This document shows, in pieces, positions 17,871 to 26,789 of a stretch of DNA of 64,000 nt; position 1 is the first letter of the stretch; every line of letters begins with the position of its first letter. Below the pieces are notes generated by a model. The model saw nothing but the letters and a program-made list of their open reading frames with translations. It did not search any database and was not told where the DNA came from. The translations under genes were made by a program, and so were the position numbers. The DNA comes from Mycolicibacterium sp. HK-90 (lineage in GTDB: Bacteria > Actinomycetota > Actinomycetes > Mycobacteriales > Mycobacteriaceae), in the NCBI RefSeq assembly GCF_030486405.1, contig NZ_CP129613.1, positions 6,262,001 to 6,326,000 of the forward strand, written 5' to 3'.

Positions 17871-19700
17871 ATGATGGGCTCACCAGACGTAACGCTCAGC
17901 GCGGCCGCCGGCACCGAGGGCGGTGGCGCCGCTCTCGATCAGGTGATCGGCATGTCGGTGGTCGCGATGATCGTCACGGTCGCCCTGCTGTGGATCGGTT
18001 ACCTGCACCGCAACCGGCGCATCACCTGGCTGAACAACTTCGCCGAATGGCTGGGCCGCAAATTCCACCGGCCGCCGTGGGTGGCGCTTCAGGTATTCCT
18101 GTTCACCGCGACCATCATCTGTGCGCTGTTCGGCTTCATCTGGGACGTCAGCCTCCACATCGGTAAGGGCCGCGATGCCGGCCCGCTGGCCAACCCGGCC
18201 CACTACTTCATCCTGATCGGGCTGTTCCTGTTGTTCATCGCGGGTTCGATGGCGATCGTGCTGCCGTACGACAAGCCTGGACCGGCCGCGCTCCGCATCA
18301 CCCGCAACTGGTACGCGCCGGTCGGCGGTGTGTTGATGGCACTGTGCGGGCTGTACGCGCTCATCGGTTTCCCACTCGACGACATCTGGCACCGGATCTT
18401 CGGCCAAGACGTGACACTGTGGGGCCCAACCCATTTGATGCTGATCGGCGGAGCGGGCCTGTCTTTGATCGCGGTGCTGCTGTTGGAGCACGAGGGCCGG
18501 GTGGCGATGGGGCCGGAGTTGGCCGAGGACACCAAGTTCAACAAGTTCCTGTACTTCCTGTCCTTCGGTGGTCTGTTCATCGGTCTCTCGGTGTTCCAGA
18601 TCGAGTACGACTTCGGCGTCGAGCAGTTCCGCCTGGTGCTGCAACCGATGATGATCGCGGGCGCGGCCGCCCTGGCCGCCGTCGCGGCGCGGTTGGTGCT
18701 CGGCCCGGGTGCCGCCCTGATCGCCGCCGGGTTCGCGATCGCGTTGCGCGGGGCCGTCGCCTTCATCGTCGGCCCGGTCTTCGGTGCGCCGACGAGTTGG
18801 TTCGCGTTGTACCTCGGTCCGGCCCTGGTGGTCGAACTCATCGCCCTGACGCCACTTGTCAAGCGTCCCATCCTGTTCGGTGCCGTCAGTGGTCTCGGCG
18901 TGGCAACCGTCGGGCTGTGGCTGGAATCGCTGTGGATCGGCGCGGTCTACCACTATCCGTGGCCCACCAGCATGTGGGGCGAAGCCCTGGCGATGGCGAT
19001 CCCGGTAGCGGTCGCGATGGGGCTCTGCGGCGCGCTGCTGGCCCTCGTGCTCACCGGACAGCCGTTGCCGCGGCCCGCGGTCGGCATCTCCGTCGTGGTG
19101 GCGACCGTGCTGGTGATCGGTGGCGCCGTGGCCAACGGGCTGCGGACCGAGGTTCCGGAAAATGCCGAAGCCACGATCACCTTGACCGAGCTCCCGGCCG
19201 ACGCGGGGCAGCGGATGGTCTCCGCCGACGTGCAGATCACCCCGAACGACCTGGTCAGCGACGATCCGGAATGGGTGTCGATCCTGGCCTGGCAGGGCGG
19301 GCTGGCCAACGACAGCGGCCTGGTCATCGACCAGTTGGAGAATGTCGGCCCCGGCCATTACCGCTCGACGCGACCCATCCCGGTATCCGGCAGCTGGAAG
19401 ACGCTGCTGCGCGTGCAGGACGGCACCACCATGGCCGGCGTACCGATCTTCCTGCCCGCCGATCCGGGCATCGGCGCCGAGGAGACCCCGGCAATGGCGT
19501 CGAGCACCCGCGAGTTCGTCCAGGAGATCACGATCCTGCAGCGCGAACGCAACCTCGACCACCCGACCTGGCTGTACAACGTGGCTTCGCTCGTGGTGCT
19601 GGTGTGCACGCTGATCCTGATCGCCGGGTTGACGTGGGGCGCGGGCCGGATCAACGCCAGGGAGTTGGCCGCGGGCCGTGAACCCGCTGGACTGCAATGA
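17871..19700 (+). CDS. Polytopic membrane protein with C-terminal extracytoplasmic domain
   Basis: A 609-residue protein with about 12 N-terminal membrane segments (first about 25-45, last about 408-428), an exported domain of roughly 140 residues, and a final membrane span near 570-590. Membrane-embedded or flanking His residues recur: DVSLHIG, NPAHYF, IWHRIF, WGPTHLM, VYHYPW. The exported domain (GPGHYRSTRPIPVSGSWKTLLRV) resembles FixH/YtkA/CopC-like beta sandwiches by pattern. First gene of an operon with 4-base overlaps. Metal or electron-carrier handling is suggested by context; not recognised as a named family. Confidence 0.7.
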   Translation: MMGSPDVTLSAAAGTEGGGAALDQVIGMSVVAMIVTVALLWIGYLHRNRRITWLNNFAEWLGRKFHRPPWVALQVFLFTATIICALFGFIWDVSLHIGKGRDAGPLANPAHYFILIGLFLLFIAGSMAIVLPYDKPGPAALRITRNWYAPVGGVLMALCGLYALIGFPLDDIWHRIFGQDVTLWGPTHLMLIGGAGLSLIAVLLLEHEGRVAMGPELAEDTKFNKFLYFLSFGGLFIGLSVFQIEYDFGVEQFRLVLQPMMIAGAAALAAVAARLVLGPGAALIAAGFAIALRGAVAFIVGPVFGAPTSWFALYLGPALVVELIALTPLVKRPILFGAVSGLGVATVGLWLESLWIGAVYHYPWPTSMWGEALAMAIPVAVAMGLCGALLALVLTGQPLPRPAVGISVVVATVLVIGGAVANGLRTEVPENAEATITLTELPADAGQRMVSADVQITPNDLVSDDPEWVSILAWQGGLANDSGLVIDQLENVGPGHYRSTRPIPVSGSWKTLLRVQDGTTMAGVPIFLPADPGIGAEETPAMASSTREFVQEITILQRERNLDHPTWLYNVASLVVLVCTLILIAGLTWGAGRINARELAAGREPAGLQ

Positions 19701-19882
19701 CATATCCGATCCAGTACCAGGCCGACCACACGTTGCTGTTGGCGTTGCCTGCCTTCGCACCGGCTCTCGTCGTGGTGGGTGTCGTGGTGTACATCGCCAT
19801 GCGGGACCGGCGCCGCAAGGACGACGGTGATCCATCTCAAGATGACGAGGTGCACTCCTCCGGCGAAGATGGTTCACCGTGA
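19697..19882 (+). CDS. Single-pass small membrane protein
   Basis: A 61-residue peptide overlapping the preceding stop (ATGA) and the following start by 4 bases. One membrane segment (about 12-35, LLLALPAFAPALVVVGVVV) is followed by a basic stop-transfer stretch MRDRRRKDD and an acidic tail ending SSGEDGSP. Its size and placement resemble accessory subunits of membrane oxidase/assembly complexes, but the sequence itself is not diagnostic. Confidence 0.7.
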   Translation: MTYPIQYQADHTLLLALPAFAPALVVVGVVVYIAMRDRRRKDDGDPSQDDEVHSSGEDGSP

Positions 19883-20319
19883 TCAACGTCAAAAGCAGTG
19901 TCCTCGTCCTGGTCTCCGCCTTCGCCCTGGTGACGGCCGGTTGTGGCGGCTCCGGCGAGGGCGAGAAGGCCGACGCCCCAGCCGGTTCGGCCACTCCCTC
20001 GGCGACCACGGTCAACCCGTCGGACATGACCGACCAGCAGCAGGCGCCGGCCCGGCTGCTCATCGACGCCACCATCAAGGGCGGCGAGGTCACGCCGACC
20101 AACGAACGGCTGCAGGGCAAGGTGGGCCAGCCGATCGTGGTGCGGGTGAACAGCGATGCCGCCGACGAGTTGCACGTGCACTCCAATCCCGAGCACACCT
20201 TCAAGATCGAGCCCCGTAACGGTCAGCAGTTCCAGTTCACCGTGGACGTGCCCGGCACCGTCGACATCGAGCTGCATGAGTTGAACCGCACGATCGCCAG
20301 CGTGCAAGTGCAGCAGTGA
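19879..20319 (+). CDS. Cupredoxin-like lipoprotein
   Basis: A 146-residue exported lipoprotein (GTG start) with lipobox LVTAGC near residues 16-21 and a low-complexity linker. The domain from about residue 58 (LLIDATIKGGEVTPTNERLQ, VGQPIVVRVNSDAADELHVHSN, FKIEP, PGTVDIELHE) follows the cupredoxin beta-sandwich pattern seen in EfeO/CtaK-like proteins. The His-x-His pair is present, but no Cys or Met follows in the usual C-terminal copper loop, so a classical blue-copper site is unlikely. Translationally coupled to both neighbours. Confidence 0.75.
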   Translation: MINVKSSVLVLVSAFALVTAGCGGSGEGEKADAPAGSATPSATTVNPSDMTDQQQAPARLLIDATIKGGEVTPTNERLQGKVGQPIVVRVNSDAADELHVHSNPEHTFKIEPRNGQQFQFTVDVPGTVDIELHELNRTIASVQVQQ

Positions 20320-21599
20320 CGGCCGGGTCGACCGCGGTACTGGCCCATGGTCTGGGCGGTTCGACCGATCTTCCGATCCCCTATACGTACGCGCTGATCG
20401 GCGCGGCCTGGACGCTGACGTTCACCTTCGCCGTGGTGGCGCTGGCCTGGCGACGGCCCCGGTTCGATCCGGCCAAGCCGGGACGGGCGCTGCCGTCGTG
20501 GGTGACGACGACGGTCGATTCGCCCGCGACCCGGTGGACGGTGGGGCTGTTCGCACTCGCGTTGACCGGCTGGGTGGCGTTCACCGCGTTCACCCGCCCG
20601 CCGGCCACCAATCCCCTGCCCGGTGTCTTCTACGTGCTGCTCTGGGTCGGATTGGTCGCGGCCTCGGTGCTGTTCGGCCCGGTATGGCGGCTGATCTCGC
20701 CCATCCGGGCACTGTGCCGGTTCCTGCCCCTGGGCCGGCGACGCTACCCCGAACGGCTCGGATACTGGCCCGCCGCCGCCGGGCTGTTCGCGTTCGTGTG
20801 GCTGGAGCTGGCCAGCCCGGACCCGGGATCCGTTGGAGCCATTCGCAACTGGCTGCTGATCTACCTCGCGGTGACCTTCGCCGGCGCGGTGTGCTGCGGG
20901 CCGCGATGGCTGGAGAGTGCCGACCCGTTCGAGGTGTACAGCACCGTCGCCTCACGGGTCTCACCGCTGCGCCGTCACGACGGGCGCCTCGTGGTGGGCA
21001 ACCCGTTCGATCACCTGCCGTCGCTGCCGGTGCGGCCCGGACTCGTCGCCGTGCTGGCGGTGTTGCTGGGCTCGACCGCGTTCGACAGCTTCTCGGCCAT
21101 GCCCCAGTGGCGCAACTTCGTCGATGCGCACTCGGAATCCGTCTTGGGCGCCAGCCTGATCCGCACCACGGGTTTGTTGGTCTTCGCCGCCACGGTCGCG
21201 GTCACGTTCTGGGCGGCCACCCGCGCCACCGGCGGCGTCGATCGCCGGCTGCGCCGCGAGTTGCCCGGGCTGATGGCGCATTCGCTGATCCCGATCGTCA
21301 TCGGCTACGTGTTCGCGCACTATCTGTCCTACCTGGTCGAGCGTGGTCAGCAGACCGTGATCACGCTGTTCAGTCTGGACGGTGTGGAGGTCAACTACTT
21401 TCTGTCGATGCACCCGACGCTCCTGGCCACCCTGAAGGTCGGCTTCGTGCTGGCCGGTCACGTGGCCGGGGTGATCGCGGCGCACGACCGGGCGCTGCGT
21501 CTGCTGCCGAAACAACATCAGCTCACCGGGCAGCTCGCGACGATGCTGGTGATGGTCGGCTACACCTTCACCGGCCTGTACCTGCTGTTCGGCGGGTAG
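20316..21599 (+). CDS. Polytopic membrane protein of unknown function
   Basis: A 427-residue protein with about 10 membrane segments. The N-terminus (VLAHGLGGSTDLPIPYTYAL) is probably outside. Two late helices carry paired His residues: LMAHSLIPIVIGYVFAHYL and VLAGHVAGVIAAHDRAL. Two His-rich helices in one bundle could bind heme or a metal; this is inference. The GTG start overlaps the lipoprotein stop by 4 bases, so it is the fourth gene of the operon. pncA follows 10 bases later but probably has its own start context. Confidence 0.7.
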   Translation: MTAGSTAVLAHGLGGSTDLPIPYTYALIGAAWTLTFTFAVVALAWRRPRFDPAKPGRALPSWVTTTVDSPATRWTVGLFALALTGWVAFTAFTRPPATNPLPGVFYVLLWVGLVAASVLFGPVWRLISPIRALCRFLPLGRRRYPERLGYWPAAAGLFAFVWLELASPDPGSVGAIRNWLLIYLAVTFAGAVCCGPRWLESADPFEVYSTVASRVSPLRRHDGRLVVGNPFDHLPSLPVRPGLVAVLAVLLGSTAFDSFSAMPQWRNFVDAHSESVLGASLIRTTGLLVFAATVAVTFWAATRATGGVDRRLRRELPGLMAHSLIPIVIGYVFAHYLSYLVERGQQTVITLFSLDGVEVNYFLSMHPTLLATLKVGFVLAGHVAGVIAAHDRALRLLPKQHQLTGQLATMLVMVGYTFTGLYLLFGG

Positions 21600-21609
21600 C
21601 GTCGGGACC

Positions 21610-22179
21610 ATGCAGGCGTCCAGGCAGCCCCGGGCTCTCATCGTGGTCGACGTGCAGAACGATTTCTGCGAGGGCGGCTCGCTGGCCGTGACCGGCGGTG
21701 CCGCGGTGGCCCGCGGCATCACCGCATTGCTGGCCTCCGACCACGGGTACGACCATGTGGTGGCCACCAAGGATTTCCACATCGATCCGGGTGACCATTT
21801 CTCCGACACCCCGGACTTTCAGAACTCGTGGCCGCGGCACTGCATGGCCGATACACCGGGGGCGTCGTTTCATCCCGAGTTCGATCCGGCCGTGGTCGAG
21901 GCGGTGTTCAAGAAGGGCCACCATTCGGCGGCCTACAGCGGATTCGAGGGTGTCGACGATTCCGGGACGGCATTGGCCGACTGGCTGGCCGCGCGAGGTG
22001 TCGCAGCAGTGGACGTCGTGGGCATCGCCACCGACTACTGCGTCGCCGCCACCGCTGCCGACGCGGTCCGAGCCGGGTTGCGCACCCGGGTGCTGACCGG
22101 GCTGACCGCCGGTGTCGCACCCGAGAGCTCTACCGCGGCGTTGACCGAATTGCGTTCGGCCGGAGTGGAAATCAGCTAG
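21610..22179 (+). CDS. pncA: Nicotinamidase/pyrazinamidase
   Basis: A 189-residue PncA converting nicotinamide to nicotinate and activating pyrazinamide. By alignment from memory with M. tuberculosis PncA (offset six residues) the catalytic triad is Asp14 (VVDVQNDF), Lys102 (VFKKGHH) and Cys144 (IATDYCV). The metal ligands are Asp55, His57, His63 and His77 (KDFHIDPGDHF, WPRHC). All are intact, so the enzyme should be active. The stop overlaps the convergent hydratase-like gene by 8 bases. Confidence 0.95.
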   Translation: MQASRQPRALIVVDVQNDFCEGGSLAVTGGAAVARGITALLASDHGYDHVVATKDFHIDPGDHFSDTPDFQNSWPRHCMADTPGASFHPEFDPAVVEAVFKKGHHSAAYSGFEGVDDSGTALADWLAARGVAAVDVVGIATDYCVAATAADAVRAGLRTRVLTGLTAGVAPESSTAALTELRSAGVEIS

Positions 22180-22987
22180 TCGGATCGACGGGCCGCCCCG
22201 TCCAGCGTGGGTCCCGACGCTCGACGTGGGCGCGCACGCCTTCGCGGGCGTCGTCGTGGGCCATCAGCTGAAGGTGGATCTCGGTCTCCCGGGCACCCAC
22301 CCCCGCCCGGTCGAGGTCATACGAATCCCACAGCAGCCGCTTGCTCGCCGCCACGGACATCGGCGCGGTGTTGACGGCGATGTCGTGAGCGAGTTCCATG
22401 GCGGCGGGCAAGACCTGCTCGGCCGGCAGGACGCGGCTGCCCAGTCCGAGTTCGACGGCGCGGTGGCCGTCGAAGGTGGCACCGGTCAACAGGATCTCCG
22501 CGGCGTTGGCCAGACCCACCAGCCGGGGCAGAACCCAGTGCGAGTAGGCGTCGCCGACCATCCCGCGGCGGGCCTGCACCACGCCGTAGCGGGCGTCGGC
22601 GGCGAAGAACCGGATGTCGCATTGCAGTGCCAGGGTCAGCCCGATACCGATGGCGTGCCCGTTGACCGCTGCGATCACGGGCTTGCCGAGGGTCCAGGCC
22701 GGCACGGCCAGGCCCGCGGCACTGAATTCCGGTCCGGGTTCGGTGAAGGTGCTCTCCCCCGCGCCGAGATCGGCTCCGGCGCAGAACGCGGGTGGGGCTC
22801 CGGTCAGCACGATCACCCGGATCCCGTCGTCGGTGTCGCACCGCGTGTAGGCGTCGGCCAACTCCTCACGCATTCCGTCACCGAACGCGTTGCGCTGCCG
22901 AGGTCTGTGCAGCGTGATGGTCGCGACGGATCTGTCGAGGTCGACCCGTAGGGTCCGGTACTCCGACAGGTCAGCGCGAGAGGTCAC
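22172..22987 (-). CDS. Enoyl-CoA hydratase/isomerase-family protein
   Basis: About 271 residues from GTG 22987. The crotonase core is evident: RPRQRNAFGDGM, APPAFCAGADLG, KPVIAAVNGHAIGIGLTLAL and CDIRFFAADARYGVVQARRG. By eye, the two glutamates used by true hydratases are replaced (LTLALQCD in place of CELA.CD, and VVQARRG in place of xPE), so hydratase chemistry is doubtful. CoA-thioester binding is likely. The start codon faces glgX across 65 bases. Confidence 0.82.
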   Translation of the reverse strand: MTSRADLSEYRTLRVDLDRSVATITLHRPRQRNAFGDGMREELADAYTRCDTDDGIRVIVLTGAPPAFCAGADLGAGESTFTEPGPEFSAAGLAVPAWTLGKPVIAAVNGHAIGIGLTLALQCDIRFFAADARYGVVQARRGMVGDAYSHWVLPRLVGLANAAEILLTGATFDGHRAVELGLGSRVLPAEQVLPAAMELAHDIAVNTAPMSVAASKRLLWDSYDLDRAGVGARETEIHLQLMAHDDAREGVRAHVERRDPRWTGRPVDPTS

Positions 22988-23052
22988 AGCTCGTAACGTA
23001 CCGCCGCCCGTTCGCCCGGCCGTAGGTCCCCGAGCGCCGTATCGTCGATTTT

Positions 23053-25203
23053 GTGACCTCCACGGATCAAGTTGACCGAAGCACTCTGGAAACGTGGCGG
23101 GGTAAGGCCTACCCACTGGGCGCCACCTACGACGGCTCGGGAACCAACTTCGCGTTGTTCAGCGAGGTCGCCGACCGGGTCGAGCTGTGCCTGTTCGATC
23201 CGGACGAGTCCGGGGCGTTGCACGAGACGCGGCTGACGCTGCCCGAGGTGGACGGATTCGTCTGGCACGGTTTCGTTCCCGGTATCGAGCCCGGCCAGCG
23301 CTACGGCTACCGGGTCCACGGCCCGTACGACCCGGCGAACGGCCACCGGTGCAACCCGAACAAGCTGGTGCTGGACCCGTACGCCAAGGCCATCGAGGGT
23401 TCCTTCGCGTGGGGGCAGTCGCTGTTCTCCTACAACTTCGACGATCCGGACAGCCGCAACGACGACGATTCGGCGGCCGACATGCCGAAGGCCGTGGTGA
23501 TCAACCCGTACTTCGACTGGGGCGTCGACCATCCCCCCGGCCACGAGTACGCCGACACCGTCATCTACGAGGCGCACGTCAAGGGTCTGACCCAGACTCA
23601 TCCGGACATCCCCGAGCAGTTACGCGGAACCTACGCCGCTGTCGCACACCCGGCGATCATCGAGCACCTGAAAGGACTGGGGGTCAACGCGATCGAGTTG
23701 ATGCCGGTGCACCACTTCGTGGATGACTCCACCCTGGTCGAGAAGGGGCTGTCGAATTACTGGGGTTACAACACAATCGGTTTTCTGGCGCCCGACCCCC
23801 GGTACAGCTCGTCGTCCACCCCCGGCGGTCATGTCCAGGAGTTCAAGGCCATGGTGCGGGAGTTGCACGCCAACGGCATCGAGGTGATCCTCGACGTGGT
23901 CTACAACCACACGGCCGAGGGCAATCACCTCGGCCCGACCCTGTCGATGCGCGGGATAGACAACGCTGCCTATTACCGGCTGGTCGACGACGAGTTGCAG
24001 TACTACATGGACTACACCGGGACCGGCAACAGCCTGAATGTCGGCCACCCCCACGCCCTGCAGCTGATCATGGACTCGTTGCGGTACTGGGTGATCGAGA
24101 TGCACGTCGACGGATTCCGCTTCGACCTGGCCGCCACCCTGGCCCGCGAGTTCTACGACGTCGACCGGCTGAGCGCGTTCTTCGAACTGGTGCAACAGGA
24201 TCCGATCGTCAGCCAGGTCAAACTGATCGCCGAACCGTGGGATGTCGGGCCGGGCGGATACCAGGTGGGGAACTTCCCGCCGCAGTGGACCGAGTGGAAC
24301 GGGAAGTTCCGCGACACCGTGCGCGACTACTGGCGCGGCGAGCCGGCCACCCTCGACGAATTCGCCTCCCGTCTCACCGGTTCGGCCGATCTGTATGAGC
24401 AGACCGGACGGCGTCCGTTCGCCTCGATCAACTTCGTCACCGCCCACGATGGCTTCACGCTGCGGGACCTGGTGTCCTACAACGAGAAACACAACCAGGC
24501 CAACGGCGAGGACAACCGCGACGGGGAGAGCAACAACAAGTCATGGAACTGCGGCGCCGAAGGCCCCACCGACGACGCGGCGATCAACGCGCTGCGCGCC
24601 CGCCAGCAGCGCAACTTCCTGGCCACTCTGCTTCTCTCCCAAGGTGTTCCGATGCTCTCGCACGGCGACGAGCTCGGCCGCAGCCAGGGTGGCAACAACA
24701 ACGTGTACTGCCAGGACAACGAGATATCCTGGATCGACTGGGCCAGTGCGGATTCCGATCTGATCGAGTTCACCCGGGCGGTATCGGCCCTGCGCGCCGC
24801 GCATCCGGTGTTCCGGCGCCGCAGGTTCTTCGACGGTCGACCGGTCCGTGAGGCGGGTGCGGCCGGGTTGCCCGACATCGCCTGGTTCGCGCCGGACGGC
24901 TCCGACATGACCGCGGAGGACTGGGAGACCGGGTACGCCAAGTCGGTGGCGATGTATCTGAACGGGCAGGGCATCGCCGATCCGGATGTCCGCGGCCAGC
25001 GCGTGGTCGACGATTCCTTCCTCTTGTGCTTCAACGCGCACTACGAGCCGATCGAGTTCGCTTTACCACCGGAACAATTCGCGGCGCGGTGGCTTCCGGC
25101 GATCAGCACTTCGGCAAACTCCACCCGCGGCCCGATCGCCGCGGGCAACACGGTCAGCGTGGACGCACGTGCGGTGCTCGTACTGCAGGCCGAATCAGAT
25201 TGA
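23053..25203 (+). CDS. glgX: Glycogen debranching enzyme GlgX (isoamylase type)
   Basis: A 716-residue GH13 debranching enzyme cleaving alpha-1,6 branches of phosphorylase-limited glycogen. An N-terminal CBM48-like domain (about 15-125: YPLGATYDGSGTNFALFSE) precedes the catalytic barrel. Catalytic motifs: HVDGFRFDLAATL (nucleophile Asp), KLIAEPWDVG (acid/base Glu) and FVTAHDGFTLRDL (third Asp). The start is GTG 23053. It is the only glycogen gene here, but it links functionally with treS-mak at 31.4-34.5 kb, which feed glucan synthesis. Confidence 0.93.
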   Translation: MTSTDQVDRSTLETWRGKAYPLGATYDGSGTNFALFSEVADRVELCLFDPDESGALHETRLTLPEVDGFVWHGFVPGIEPGQRYGYRVHGPYDPANGHRCNPNKLVLDPYAKAIEGSFAWGQSLFSYNFDDPDSRNDDDSAADMPKAVVINPYFDWGVDHPPGHEYADTVIYEAHVKGLTQTHPDIPEQLRGTYAAVAHPAIIEHLKGLGVNAIELMPVHHFVDDSTLVEKGLSNYWGYNTIGFLAPDPRYSSSSTPGGHVQEFKAMVRELHANGIEVILDVVYNHTAEGNHLGPTLSMRGIDNAAYYRLVDDELQYYMDYTGTGNSLNVGHPHALQLIMDSLRYWVIEMHVDGFRFDLAATLAREFYDVDRLSAFFELVQQDPIVSQVKLIAEPWDVGPGGYQVGNFPPQWTEWNGKFRDTVRDYWRGEPATLDEFASRLTGSADLYEQTGRRPFASINFVTAHDGFTLRDLVSYNEKHNQANGEDNRDGESNNKSWNCGAEGPTDDAAINALRARQQRNFLATLLLSQGVPMLSHGDELGRSQGGNNNVYCQDNEISWIDWASADSDLIEFTRAVSALRAAHPVFRRRRFFDGRPVREAGAAGLPDIAWFAPDGSDMTAEDWETGYAKSVAMYLNGQGIADPDVRGQRVVDDSFLLCFNAHYEPIEFALPPEQFAARWLPAISTSANSTRGPIAAGNTVSVDARAVLVLQAESD

Positions 25204-25503
25204 GCGTCAATTCAAGGCGTTGCTCATCACCCCAATGTCCCTGCCCTAACCAGGAAGTCTGGTACCTTGGACATGTAGCAGCCGTGGCCGCCTAAGTAGA
25301 CGTTGAGCGCTAGTTCGATGTCACCGGCCGGGCGGGCTGGGGGGTACGAGCCGAAGAGCGGCGGCAACTACCCTGCGGCCACGGCTGCGGCCTATCGGCG
25401 GGTTTGCCGCAGGCCCTTTCACCCCAATCGTGTTGATTCACCCGATGTTCACCGGGCGGTTACCCATCACGCAATACCTCTGTCGCAGAGGTATTGTGCG
25501 GAC
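25204..25503. other. glgX-marR intergenic region with hairpin
   Basis: This 300-base gap has no supported gene. A GC-rich hairpin at 25389-25415 (GGCCT-AT-CGGC, loop GGGTTT, GCCG-C-AGGCC) is followed by CTTT and may terminate glgX transcripts. An in-frame extension of marR from ATG 25318 exists but is probably not translated, because it would run through the operator at 25472-25496. The rest shows no clear signal. Confidence 0.45.
25472..25496. promoter_or_regulatory. MarR-type palindromic operator
   Basis: Perfect 11-bp arms, CAATACCTCTG and its reverse complement, around the centre TCG, ending 7 bases before the marR start. A MarR dimer bound here would block the promoter or the ribosome site of its own marR-ABC operon. 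Confidence 0.8.
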
Positions 25504-25965
25504 ATGGAAGCCCGGCGCGATCTGGTCAGCGATCTGTTCTCCGTCGTCGGCCGGTTCCGCAGGCAACTGCGCCGGTCCACCGGCGGCGGGTTCGACGCCA
25601 CCGGGCTGACCCAGTCCCAGGGCGAACTGCTGCGCCTGGTCGGCCGGAGGCCCGACATCTCGGTTCGGGAATCGGCGGCCGAGCTCAGCCTGGTCCCCAA
25701 CACGGCGTCCACGCTGGTCTCGCGCCTGGTCGCGGACGGACTCCTGACCCGGACGGCCGACGAGTCCGACCGCAGGGTGGTGCGCCTACGGCTCACCCCA
25801 CCCGCGCAAGCCATCGCCGACCGGTCCCGGGCCGCTCGCCGGGCAGCGCTGAGCGCCGCACTGGCACAGCTCGACGACACCCAGATCAGCGATCTGGCAA
25901 ATGGATTGGATGTGATGACCGAACTGACCCGGCTACTACACGAGGCCGAGGAGGCCGACGCGTGA
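25504..25965 (+). CDS. MarR-family regulator of an ABC exporter
   Basis: A 153-residue winged-helix regulator. The DNA-binding part ISVRESAAELSLVPNTASTL and the wing LTRTADESDRRVVRLRLT (residues about 56-105) are typical of MarR. It starts at ATG 25504 directly behind the 25-bp palindrome. Its stop overlaps the GTG of the ABC ATPase. Likely a ligand-released repressor of the exporter. Which compound is sensed is unknown. Confidence 0.85.
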   Translation: MEARRDLVSDLFSVVGRFRRQLRRSTGGGFDATGLTQSQGELLRLVGRRPDISVRESAAELSLVPNTASTLVSRLVADGLLTRTADESDRRVVRLRLTPPAQAIADRSRAARRAALSAALAQLDDTQISDLANGLDVMTELTRLLHEAEEADA

Positions 25966-26789
25966 CCGCCCCCGCCATCGACTGCAGCCACCTGACCCAT
26001 CGGTACGGCACATTCACCGCCGTCGACGACCTGACCCTGCAGGTACGGCGCGGCGAGACCATGGGCCTGCTCGGCCCGAACGGCGCGGGCAAGACCACCG
26101 CGGTGCGGGTGCTGACCACCCTGACGCCGGTGCAACACGGCCGGGTACGAATCTTCGGCCTCGACGCGGGCCGGCACACCATGGATATTCGGCACAACAT
26201 CGGCTATGTGCCACAACAACTCTCGATCGAGGCCGCCCTGACCGGCAGACAGAATGTGGAGTTGTTCGCGCGGCTGTACGGGGTACCGCGCGCCGAACGC
26301 GCCGACCGGGTGGATCAGGCCCTTGATTCGATGCAGTTGCTCGACGTCGCCGAATCCATGGCGGGCACCTACTCCGGCGGCATGGTGCGCCGCCTCGAAC
26401 TGGCCCAGGCCCTGGTCAACCGTCCGTTGCTGCTGATCCTCGACGAGCCAACGGTCGGCCTGGATCCGATCGCCCGCGACAGCGTCTGGGCCCAGGTGGC
26501 CCGGATGCAGGCCGAGTTCGGCATGACCGTGCTGCTCACCACGCACTACATGGGCGAGGCCGACGCCCTGTGCGACCGGGTGGCACTCATGCACCACGGG
26601 CGGCTGCAGGCGGTCGGCACCCCCGCGGAACTGAAGAAGCGCGTGCTGAAGGCCACCGACGCCCAGGACGCCTCACTCGACGATGTCTTCCGCCACTACG
26701 CCGGATCCGATCTGGCCGACGCCGAGCCGCAGCCCGGCGGCCTCCGCGACGTGCGCGCGACCCGCAGGACGGCCCGCCGTGTCAGCTGA
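25962..26789 (+). CDS. ABC exporter ATPase (DrrA type)
   Basis: About 275 residues from GTG 25962. Walker A GPNGAGKTT, signature SGGMVRRLELAQAL, Walker B LLLILDEPTVGLD and switch His THYMGEAD are intact. The organisation (regulator, single ATPase, single 6-span permease) and sequence pattern match daunorubicin-type DrrAB exporters, so two ATPases would pair with two permeases. It overlaps marR by 4 bases and the permease by 11. Confidence 0.9.
   Translation: MTAPAIDCSHLTHRYGTFTAVDDLTLQVRRGETMGLLGPNGAGKTTAVRVLTTLTPVQHGRVRIFGLDAGRHTMDIRHNIGYVPQQLSIEAALTGRQNVELFARLYGVPRAERADRVDQALDSMQLLDVAESMAGTYSGGMVRRLELAQALVNRPLLLILDEPTVGLDPIARDSVWAQVARMQAEFGMTVLLTTHYMGEADALCDRVALMHHGRLQAVGTPAELKKRVLKATDAQDASLDDVFRHYAGSDLADAEPQPGGLRDVRATRRTARRVS

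Noticed and set aside
17880..20204. Very long open frame on the minus strand
   Set aside because: It is antisense to the 609-residue membrane protein and its neighbours. Such shadow frames are expected in GC-rich DNA, and its composition is low-complexity Arg/His/Gln/Gly without a domain.
25303..25420. Possible riboswitch upstream of marR
   Set aside because: The hairpin is simple and no conserved motif of a known class (cobalamin, SAM, c-di-AMP) was found. Kept only as a hairpin.
25318..25503. In-frame N-terminal extension of MarR from ATG 25318
   Set aside because: It would translate through the 25-bp operator and add sequence with no similarity to MarR proteins. ATG 25504 fits the family length.
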